11,389 nucleotides of DNA from 1-14-0-10-45-29 sp041650255 (GTDB lineage: Archaea > Micrarchaeota > Micrarchaeia > Anstonellales > Anstonellaceae): positions 1 through 11,389 of the forward strand of contig JBAZLL010000016.1 in NCBI GenBank assembly GCA_041650255.1. Reading direction: 5' to 3'. The translations under genes were made by a program, and so were the position numbers. The notes under the pieces were generated by a model. That model searched no databases and was not told the origin of the DNA. It saw nothing but the letters and a program-made list of their open reading frames with translations. Shown in pieces: positions 6,139 to 11,125 of this stretch (positions are counted from its first letter, which is position 1; every line of letters starts with the position of its first letter).

Positions 6139-6369
6139 TTACTGACCTCCTAAACATTTTGCAGCCCTGCGTCTTGGCAGTGCATGCGTAAATATATCTC
6201 TCTGCTGCTTTTTCCCAAAAAGCCATTACGCCGACACATGGACGGCAAGAAACTTTTGGGCCCGCATTTGCGGTTTGCAAAAAAGCTCGTTTGATATTTA
6301 TGTTGTATTTTGGGGTTTAAAAGGCTTAGCGAAAACGCCCCCTACACCTGACACCGTCAGAATCTAGTT
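6139..6369. other. 231-base intergenic region between the response regulator and S19e
   Basis: Both flanking genes are on the minus strand. The region holds the S19e leader and promoter, a small inverted repeat CCGCATTTGCGG (6262-6273), and a 5-bp hairpin CTGACACCGTCAG (6348-6360) just downstream of the response-regulator stop. I see no tRNA and no convincing protein: a 67-codon minus-strand frame starting at 6280 runs through the S19e Shine-Dalgarno site into S19e and matches nothing I know. Confidence 0.5.
6189..6198 (-). promoter_or_regulatory. Likely TATA box of the S19e-ftsY operon
   Basis: GATATATTTA on the minus strand (6198 to 6189) is preceded by a purine-rich GCAGAGA, as in a BRE-TATA pair. 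Transcription would start near 6168, giving a leader of about 30 bases that includes the AGGAGGT of S19e. It is the only strong TATA match close to the operon start. A second AT-rich match on the minus strand (CATAAATATC, 6302-6293) would give a longer leader. Confidence 0.5.
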
Positions 6370-6732
6370 TCAAGGCGGTCCGATAGCCCGCAAAATAGCG
6401 GGCTTCAATTCAACATGCATGCTGGTTTTGGGTACAAATTGCAAGCCCAGATATTTGCGGCTTAACTCCTCGCCAACTAGTTTGGGCAGACCAACCGCAC
6501 TCAGAACAATAACTGGGAGCCTGATTTTGCGTCTGTCCATTTCATCCAGCACGTCTCTTCCCGAAAGTTTGGGCATTATCAAATCCAATAATACCAAATC
6601 CGTCTTTGCCATGGGTTCAAAGCAGTTGCGCGAATCCAAAACGATACTGACATTATAGCCTTCATTCTCAAGCATGAGTTTGAGGGTTTGCGCCACATCC
6701 GTTTCGTTCTCCACCACAAGAATGCGCTTCAT
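6370..6732 (-). CDS. Single-domain response regulator (CheY-like receiver)
   Basis: The 120-residue product is a stand-alone receiver domain. It shows the first strand and acidic pocket as ILVVENETD (4-12; E8 and E10 in place of the usual DD/DE), the phosphate-accepting Asp50 in LVLLDLIMPKLSG, the switch Ser78 in VIVLSAVG and the invariant Lys102 in FVPKTS. There is no output domain, so it would act by protein contact or by passing the phosphate on. It shares an ATGA overlap with the upstream histidine kinase, so the two are translated together and Asp50 is the likely target of the kinase. Near its 3' end the gene contains a perfect 7-bp inverted repeat (AGCCCGC/GCGGGCT, 6385-6404), probably incidental coding sequence. 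Confidence 0.93.
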   Translation of the reverse strand: MKRILVVENETDVAQTLKLMLENEGYNVSIVLDSRNCFEPMAKTDLVLLDLIMPKLSGRDVLDEMDRRKIRLPVIVLSAVGLPKLVGEELSRKYLGLQFVPKTSMHVELKPAILRAIGPP

Positions 6733-7886
6733 GGCTTATCTCCCCTTGGAAGTATTATTGTGAAAAGGCTGCCTTTTCCCTCTTCACTTTTTACTTCAAC
6801 CCGTCCGTTGTGTTTCTCAATTATTCCCTTGGCAAGTATCAGACCCACCCTATTTCCGGGCAAGTTTACATCTATGCGCGGGAATGTGCTAAAGAGTCGG
6901 CTTAAATTGGTGGGCGAGATGCCGATGCCTGTGTCTGTAATACCAATTCGCACAAACGAGGCATCAGCGTCAGCCTGCACAGACACCTCTCCTTTGAGTG
7001 TGAATTTTATTGCGTTGGATACAAAATTTGCCAATGCGGTGCGCAACAGTACTCCGTCACCAAGTACGCTTGCCTGACCCAGACCTTTGAGGTCTTCGCG
7101 CAATTGTAATCCCGCCGCTTTTGCAAGAGGCGCGTGCTCTTTGCAAATATCCTCCAACAATGCGGCGACCGGCACTATTTTTTTGTCAAGAATCTGGTTT
7201 TCTAATTTAGCCAACTGCAAAATATGGTCAATGTCGGTTCGCAGGCGCTGGGAGCTGCGCTCAATAAGGTCAAGGGATTGCAGTGCATCTGCGTCTTCAT
7301 GTATGCGCCCGCGCAAGAATACAAGATTAGTGAGAATAATACTCAGCGGCGTGTTGAGTTCATGCGTGAAACTGCGCAAAAATTCATCTTTGGCGGCGGA
7401 GAGCTCTTCCACTTTGCGCTTTTCCTCGTGCAACAATTCATAAGCCCGCTTGCGTTCCGTGAAATCTTCGCACATTTTCACATATGCTATCGGATGTTTT
7501 TGTGCATCCACAAAAGGAGTCACAATCGCGTGAATCCATATTTTGGTGCCGTCCTTTCGCAAATTCTGAAATTCACCCACCCACGGCTTGCCTGATGAGA
7601 GCTGGCGTCGCATTTCTGCCAGTGTTTCATCCGATTGGCTTTGTGCTTCAAGTATGGTGTGACTGCGACCAAGCAATTCGTTTTTTTCATAGCCCATTAC
7701 CTGGCAGAATTTTGCATTAACATAAATTATCTGGTCTTTTGTATTGAAAATCACCACTGCCGTAGGGCTTAGTTCAATGATGCTCCAGCGAGTCAGGCGT
7801 TCCTCCTCGCTCATGTTTGGGGGTACTGCAACTTCAAGAAAGGCTTTCTGCACGGACGCATTTACTTCAGGAGAAGGGTTTGACAT
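6729..7886 (-). CDS. Soluble PAS-domain sensor histidine kinase
   Basis: The 385-residue product senses a signal through a PAS domain and phosphorylates itself, then the neighbouring receiver. The PAS domain spans about 32-145 (SPTAVVIFNTKDQIIYVNAK at 40-59 and the PAC-like end IAYVKMCEDFTERKR, 133-147). A short coiled coil (148-165) leads to the HisKA helix with His175 in FTHELNTPL. The ATPase domain shows the N box NFVSNAIKFT (287-296), G1 DTGIGI (318-323) and G2 GNRVGLILAKGIIEKHNG (344-361), in which the usual GLGL is GNRVGL. No membrane segment is visible, so the sensor is cytosolic. The ATG at 7886 has no Shine-Dalgarno site; a TATA box centred 26 bases upstream indicates a leaderless mRNA. 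Its stop overlaps the response regulator start by four bases. Confidence 0.93.
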   Translation of the reverse strand: MSNPSPEVNASVQKAFLEVAVPPNMSEEERLTRWSIIELSPTAVVIFNTKDQIIYVNAKFCQVMGYEKNELLGRSHTILEAQSQSDETLAEMRRQLSSGKPWVGEFQNLRKDGTKIWIHAIVTPFVDAQKHPIAYVKMCEDFTERKRAYELLHEEKRKVEELSAAKDEFLRSFTHELNTPLSIILTNLVFLRGRIHEDADALQSLDLIERSSQRLRTDIDHILQLAKLENQILDKKIVPVAALLEDICKEHAPLAKAAGLQLREDLKGLGQASVLGDGVLLRTALANFVSNAIKFTLKGEVSVQADADASFVRIGITDTGIGISPTNLSRLFSTFPRIDVNLPGNRVGLILAKGIIEKHNGRVEVKSEEGKGSLFTIILPRGDKP

Positions 7887-7906
7887 ATTAATGGGGTGCA
7901 GGCGTT

Positions 7907-7920
7907 GGATATAAACTTTG
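7907..7920 (-). promoter_or_regulatory. BRE/TATA promoter of the kinase-regulator operon, leaderless
   Basis: The minus strand reads CAAAGTTTATATCC. TTTATAT (7915 to 7909) is close to the ideal archaeal TATA box, and the purines before it fit the TFB-recognition element. Its centre is 26 bases from the A of the kinase ATG, so transcription should start at the start codon. No purine-rich ribosome-binding site lies between. Confidence 0.65.
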
Positions 7921-7955
7921 CTTTAATACATGCCCTTACCCCCGCGCAAACAATT

Positions 7956-8285
7956 TCAATCCGGTGTTGTGCGGGCTTTAGAGCAGTGAAATCTTTTTTT
8001 CTTCCCGCATAATATGCAAGTTTGCACTTCCCATTCCCCTTCATTTTCAATTCGCATGGTTTTTTGCAAAATCATGGGAAGAAAACATTTTGTGCAAAAC
8101 AGTTTTTTTCTTTTAGAGCCGATTGCAATCCGATGTCTTTTTGCCAGCGTGCAGGCAAGCTCAACATATCTTTTGCTGTCTGCCGGTCTTTGTGCGTAAG
8201 CCTTGTGCGCGCAAGATAAAAGAGTGTCAATTCGCACCTGTACAATATCGTTTAGTTTGGGTGCATTCTGATTATATTTTGCCAT
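7956..8285 (-). CDS. rnp4: RNase P protein component 4 (Rpp21 homologue)
   Basis: Rnp4 is one of the protein subunits of archaeal RNase P, which removes the 5' leader of pre-tRNA; it pairs with Rnp1 (Rpp29) on the RNA. The 109-residue product has two N-terminal helices with RIDTLLSCAHKAY (18-30) and KRYVELACTLAKRHRIAIGS (38-57), then a zinc ribbon with Cys64 and Cys67 (FCTKC) and Cys90 and Cys93 (CILCG), spaced as in the family, and the basic KRKKLF and KKKRFH around them. Length is normal. ATG at 8285; GAGGAG lies 11 bases upstream, but a promoter element placed 25 bases before the ATG suggests that the transcript may start at the ATG itself. It lies 35 bases downstream of a tRNA gene on the same strand. 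Confidence 0.9.
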   Translation of the reverse strand: MAKYNQNAPKLNDIVQVRIDTLLSCAHKAYAQRPADSKRYVELACTLAKRHRIAIGSKRKKLFCTKCFLPMILQKTMRIENEGEWEVQTCILCGKKKRFHCSKARTTPD

Positions 8286-8303
8286 TAAGACAGCTACTCC
8301 TCT

Positions 8304-8316
8304 ACAATTAAAAACA
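8304..8316 (-). promoter_or_regulatory. Promoter element of rnp4, identical to that of the tRNA-Ile gene
   Basis: The minus strand reads TGTTTTTAATTGT, identical over 13 bases to the element at 8485-8497. Its TATA-like part TTTTTAAT is centred about 25 bases before the rnp4 ATG, the same distance as the other copy has from the tRNA 5' end. The T-rich stretch may also serve as terminator of the tRNA transcript, since the tRNA 3' end is at 8321. Confidence 0.5.
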
Positions 8317-8335
8317 AAATTGGGCCCGGAGGGAT

Positions 8336-8371
8336 GAGTTCGGCTAATTCAAACAGATTTTGAAAAGGCCT
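8336..8371 (-). other. tRNA-Ile intron 2 (36 bases, T-loop 58/59 or 59/60)
   Basis: The T-stem GAGGG/CCCTC is intact but enclosed by 43 bases instead of 7. Removing 36 restores TTCAAAT. Exon GTTC can pair with intron GAAC and, beyond an AAA bulge, intron GGC with GCC, which makes a relaxed bulge-helix-bulge. The intron core folds as TTCAAA/TTTGAA. Because both sides carry an A at the junction, cuts one base further (8335-8370) give the same product. Confidence 0.7.
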
Positions 8372-8392
8372 TTGAACCCTCGACCTACAGCT

Positions 8393-8427
8393 TTCTTAGA
8401 GCAGTCTGGGAAATTCCAGCCGTCACA
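8393..8427 (-). other. tRNA-Ile intron 1 (35 bases, anticodon loop 37/38)
   Basis: The boundaries follow from CTTA/TAAG pairing with 3-base bulges and from the need for a 5-base variable loop (AGGTC). Inside is a CTGG/CCAG hairpin. The intron also contains ACTGC (8401-8405 region), a perfect complement of the exon stem GCAGT, so the unspliced RNA could form an alternative helix with the exon. Confidence 0.7.
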
Positions 8428-8484
8428 TATAAGACTGCCGCTCTAACCGGGCTGAGCTACGGGCCCGTTATAATTAGGGAATAA

Positions 8485-8497
8485 ACAATTAAAAACA
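8485..8497 (-). promoter_or_regulatory. Promoter element of the tRNA-Ile gene
   Basis: TGTTTTTAATTGT on the minus strand has its TATA-like TTTTTAAT centred about 25 bases before the tRNA 5' end (8466). It is repeated exactly upstream of rnp4, 181 bases away, at the same spacing. Confidence 0.5.
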
Positions 8498-8604
8498 CAA
8501 AGACAGCTTTTTTTCGAGGCGGTTTTTATTTTTGTTTTTGGCGGCAAGGTATTTTTGTTTCACAGTCATTTTTCCCGCAAACAAAAAATTGTTCGGGGCT
8601 TGGG

Positions 8605-8612
8605 TTTTTATC
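8605..8612 (+). promoter_or_regulatory. TATA-like element of pyrB
   Basis: TTTTTATC on the plus strand is centred about 34 bases before the pyrB ATG at 8643. Transcription would begin near 8633, giving a leader of about 10 bases that contains the AGGGG ribosome-binding site. The rest of the 176-base gap between the tRNA and pyrB is T-rich on the plus strand, with no gene that I can see. Confidence 0.4.
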
Positions 8613-8642
8613 TTTGTGCCAGTCTATTCCTTAGGGGATAAA

Positions 8643-9539
8643 ATGCACGACCTAATTTCTTTTGAATCTCAAACTAAAGCAGATGTAATCAAAATTTTGG
8701 ACCTCTCAAAAAAGATGGACGAAAATCTTTACGCTCAGCACAATTTACACGAGGGAAAAATAGCCTCCTTAATGTTTTTTGAGCCCTCTACACGAACCAA
8801 TCTTTCTTTTTCCGCAGCCGCCCAAAGATTGGGGATGGGCGTTCTTGATTACAAAAAAGAATTTTCCTCCGCAAAAAAAGGCGAGAGCCTTCAAGACACA
8901 ATAAAAATAATTGACGGCTATTCGGATGTAATAATCATGCGCCATCCAAACGAAGGCTCCGCCAAAATGGCGGCAGATATTTCAAAAGCCCCACTCATAA
9001 ACGCCGGAGACGGCGCGAATGAGCATCCGACACAGGCGCTAATTGATTTATACACAATCAAAAAAGCGAAAGGCAAACTTGAGGGGCTCAATGTTTCCCT
9101 AGTCGGCGATTTAAAATTCGGGCGCACCGTTCATTCCCTGGTATTTGGCCTGGCAATGTTTGGCGCAAACATAACTTTGGTATCTCCAAAAGGGCTTGAA
9201 ATGGACGCATCCATAATTGAGCGCGCAAAAAAAGCAGGTGCAAAAATTTCCTGCACTCAAAAAATGCAATTAGAAAACGCAGATGTCCTTTACATGACTC
9301 GATTGCAGGAAGAGCGCTTCTCAAGCCCCGCCGAGGCAAAAAAGCACGAGGGAAGCTACAAGCTAAACACGGACTCTCTAAAGTTTGCGAAAAAAGAAAT
9401 GATAATCATGCACCCTTTGCCGCGGATGGCGGAACTTCCCGCAGAGCTTGACTCATCTGCAAACGCCCATTATTTTGAGCAGGCAAAAAACGGCGTGCCT
9501 GTAAGAATGGCAATAATTCACGACTGTTTAACTCACTGA
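8643..9539 (+). CDS. pyrB: Aspartate carbamoyltransferase, catalytic chain
   Basis: PyrB condenses carbamoyl phosphate and aspartate to carbamoyl aspartate, the committed step of pyrimidine synthesis, as a cytosolic trimer. The 298-residue product carries the carbamoyl-phosphate site FEPSTRT (46-52), the mobile loop SSAKKGES (75-82), MRHPNEGS (99-106), GDGANEHPTQALIDL (122-136), Arg161 in LKFGRT, the aspartate loop MTRLQEERF (218-226) and HPLPR (257-261). All residues expected at the active site are visible. The frame is open upstream to 8532, but the extra 37 residues are hydrophobic filler with no family match, while ATG 8643 has AGGGG five bases upstream and gives the standard MHDLIS start. 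Nine of its 21 Ile codons are ATA. The usual archaeal partner pyrI does not follow; a surface protein gene starts two bases after the stop. Confidence 0.95.
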   Translation: MHDLISFESQTKADVIKILDLSKKMDENLYAQHNLHEGKIASLMFFEPSTRTNLSFSAAAQRLGMGVLDYKKEFSSAKKGESLQDTIKIIDGYSDVIIMRHPNEGSAKMAADISKAPLINAGDGANEHPTQALIDLYTIKKAKGKLEGLNVSLVGDLKFGRTVHSLVFGLAMFGANITLVSPKGLEMDASIIERAKKAGAKISCTQKMQLENADVLYMTRLQEERFSSPAEAKKHEGSYKLNTDSLKFAKKEMIIMHPLPRMAELPAELDSSANAHYFEQAKNGVPVRMAIIHDCLTH

Positions 9540-9541
9540 TT

Positions 9542-10936
9542 ATGATGAACCGCTTTTTTGCATTTTTTTTGTTTCTTTTGCTCCTTTTTATCCAATTTAA
9601 TTTCTGTGCAAACGGTACAATCTCTCTTTCTTTCCCGGATCACTCTCTAATCTATTCTCACAATTTACTGCTTGTTCAAAACGATTCAAAATCCCAAATA
9701 ACGCCAAACAACACTCTTGCCATTTCTCCCTCTCTTTCCAATCCGTTTCAATATGCCTATTTCAAAATAGCCGGCGCTTCGCCTTCGGTGTTTAATCACA
9801 TCTCTTCAAGCTCCCCCCCGCAAGTCTTTTGGGTTTGGGGCGAATCCAGCCCTCAAAAATTCGATGTGCCGGACCCGTCAGCCGGGTGTGCGGCCGGCAG
9901 ATATTATTTTTCAAAAAATATTCCTGCAAAAATTTCCGGCAAACTGGATTGGTCTCTTGCGCAATATTCATATTCTCAAAATATCGATTCGAGCTCTCAA
10001 AATCCAATTCCCTTTCCATTTGAGCAAAACATTTCCCTCTCAACAATGCAGGGTGAAAATAATTCCGCCATTTTGCCAAATCTGACTCTTTCATTTGATG
10101 GTGCGGTGCATGTGCGCTATTTCATAACCCATGTCTATTACCGTTCAGTTTCCCTTGGAAAATTTAGCGTTTGCCGCCAATACAGCGATACTTATGCAAA
10201 AGAATTTTCATATCCTGTGCAAGGCGGCACTTTTTTTGAAGTTGAGCATTCAACCCCCAAGGCAATTCTAATTCAGCCCGCGGATTTGGAACAGCTCACT
10301 TATTTGCCGCAGGCAAAAGAAGTCTTTTTCTCAAACACCGCCGCTCAAAAAATGCAATTCTTTTCCCAAAACACCTCAATAGCTGTCCTTTCTTTTGCAA
10401 ATTATTATTTGTGCCCGGACCAATTTTCTTTTTGGTGGATTTGCAAAAATGAAACAAATCCCGCCTCCGCAAACATCTCAAGCCATTGCTCCGGGGCGTT
10501 TGCAAATTATACAAATCTGTTCATACGCCCAAGCGCGCTTGATGCACTGGACAAAAATCATTCATGGCAATATTTTGCATGGCTGAATTGTTCATTCCCT
10601 GTCGGGTATTCAAATTTTGATGTCTTTTTCACCGACGATTTTAATCTGCAAACAAATAGCTCGTACTCTTTGCAAACCCGCGCTGCGTCTGCAATATATA
10701 ATAAGAATTTCACCTCTGCATCAGCTGTTTTAAGTGATAACCGCACCGCGCCGGCAAAAATTTCCTCTGATAAAAACAATTCATACGAAATAATTTCTTC
10801 CGAGAAAATTCGCCCGTCTTCGTTCATTCTTCAAACCCAGCCTTCCATTTCCAGTTTGCTGGTTTTGCTTCCCGCGTTGGCAGTGCTTCTTTTAGGCTTG
10901 GCAATTTTTGCAAAATTTCCATTAAAAAGAAGATAA
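9542..10936 (+). CDS. Predicted secreted, C-terminally anchored, heavily N-glycosylated surface protein
   Basis: I do not recognise the family. The 464-residue product starts with a signal peptide (Arg4, hydrophobic core about 5-22) and ends with a transmembrane segment (about 437-457) followed by KFPLKRR, so the bulk faces outside with a short cytoplasmic tail. The ectodomain is rich in Ser, Asn, Phe and Tyr and holds about 16 N-x-S/T sequons (for example 56, 163, 180, 277, 303, 322, 349, 389, 412). Six cysteines (116, 211, 291, 301, 316, 350) could form three disulfides. A stalk-like Ser/Asn-rich region (about 370-435) precedes the anchor. ATG 9542 is followed directly by a second ATG; no Shine-Dalgarno site is visible, and the gene begins two bases after pyrB, so translation may depend on coupling. 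An S-layer-associated or adhesin-like role is inference from architecture only. Confidence 0.85.
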   Translation: MMNRFFAFFLFLLLLFIQFNFCANGTISLSFPDHSLIYSHNLLLVQNDSKSQITPNNTLAISPSLSNPFQYAYFKIAGASPSVFNHISSSSPPQVFWVWGESSPQKFDVPDPSAGCAAGRYYFSKNIPAKISGKLDWSLAQYSYSQNIDSSSQNPIPFPFEQNISLSTMQGENNSAILPNLTLSFDGAVHVRYFITHVYYRSVSLGKFSVCRQYSDTYAKEFSYPVQGGTFFEVEHSTPKAILIQPADLEQLTYLPQAKEVFFSNTAAQKMQFFSQNTSIAVLSFANYYLCPDQFSFWWICKNETNPASANISSHCSGAFANYTNLFIRPSALDALDKNHSWQYFAWLNCSFPVGYSNFDVFFTDDFNLQTNSSYSLQTRAASAIYNKNFTSASAVLSDNRTAPAKISSDKNNSYEIISSEKIRPSSFILQTQPSISSLLVLLPALAVLLLGLAIFAKFPLKRR

Positions 10937-10949
10937 TATTTTCCTGCCT

Positions 10950-10972
10950 ATTTTCTTTGATAAAAGAGAAAT
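10950..10972. terminator. Possible terminator hairpin between the surface protein gene and tRNA-Ala
   Basis: TTTCTTT and AGAGAAA can pair (one G-U) around a GATAAA loop, between two convergent transcription units. Read from the minus strand, the region after the tRNA-Ala 3' end is T-rich, which fits termination of the tRNA. The evidence is weak. Confidence 0.3.
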
Positions 10973-10981
10973 GCGCAAAAT

Positions 10982-11053
10982 TGGACTTGGAGGGAATCGA
11001 ACCCTCGACCTCCTGCTTGCAAAGCAGGCGCGCTACCGCTGCGCTACAAGCCC
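10982..11053 (-). tRNA. tRNA-Ala(UGC)
   Basis: The intact 72-base cloverleaf on the minus strand has acceptor GGGCTTG/CAAGTCC containing the G3-U70 pair that marks alanine tRNA, discriminator A, D-arm GCGC/GCGC, anticodon stem CCTGC/GCAGG with loop TTTGCAA (anticodon TGC), variable loop AGGTC and T-arm GAGGG-TTCGATT-CCCTC. No intron and no encoded CCA. A TATA-like CTTATAATATAATC (11088 to 11075) lies about 28 bases upstream of its 5' end. Confidence 0.98.
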
Positions 11054-11074
11054 ATATTCTAAACTAAACGCAGA

Positions 11075-11106
11075 GATTATATTATAAGAAACGTAATTTA
11101 TAAATA
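11075..11106. promoter_or_regulatory. Divergent promoters of tRNA-Ala (-) and the DHH gene (+)
   Basis: The 72 bases between the two genes carry a TATA-like CTTATAATATAATC on the minus strand (11088-11075) and TTTATAAATA on the plus strand (11097-11106). The plus-strand box is centred about 25 bases before the DHH ATG at 11126, with no Shine-Dalgarno site between, which predicts a leaderless mRNA. The two boxes nearly touch, so initiation complexes could exclude each other. Confidence 0.55.
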
Positions 11107-11125
11107 TACTTTAGAACGTGATGCA

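Larger units (their letters stand above)
8321..8466 (-). tRNA. tRNA-Ile(UAU) with two introns (anticodon loop and T-loop)
   Basis: Read on the minus strand, the 146-base gene has acceptor GGGCCCG/CGGGCCC with discriminator A at 8321, D-arm GCTC/GAGC with GG and A21, variable loop AGGTC and T-stem GAGGG/CCCTC. Two insertions interrupt it. The first (8393-8427, 35 bases) follows position 37: CTTA (32-35) pairs with TAAG near the intron end, leaving bulges TAT and AAA that put the cuts after 37 and before 38, a bulge-helix-bulge core. After removal the anticodon stem is GCAGT/GCTGT (two G-U pairs) and the loop CTTATAA gives anticodon UAU. The second (36 bases, about 8336-8371) lies in the T-loop at 58/59 or 59/60; joining gives the standard TTCAAAT loop. 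The mature tRNA is 75 bases. CCA is not encoded. The anticodon assignment depends on the first splice choice. Confidence 0.85.

Noticed and set aside
6077..6280. Minus-strand 67-codon frame upstream of S19e
   Set aside because: It passes through the S19e Shine-Dalgarno site and ends inside S19e in another frame; no recognisable motif despite several Cys.
6385..6404. AGCCCGC/GCGGGCT inverted repeat as a terminator
   Set aside because: It lies within the response regulator coding sequence before its stop and is not followed by a T-run.
8382..8405. tRNA read with ACTGC as the 3' anticodon half-stem and a 19-base variable arm
   Set aside because: The variable arm would have no stem, and the alternative with GCTGT gives a standard AGGTC variable loop plus a bulge-helix-bulge with correct 3-base bulges.
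8532..8642. Extended N-terminus of PyrB from an upstream ATG
   Set aside because: The 37 extra residues are hydrophobic and match nothing; the internal ATG has a ribosome-binding site and gives the normal PyrB start.
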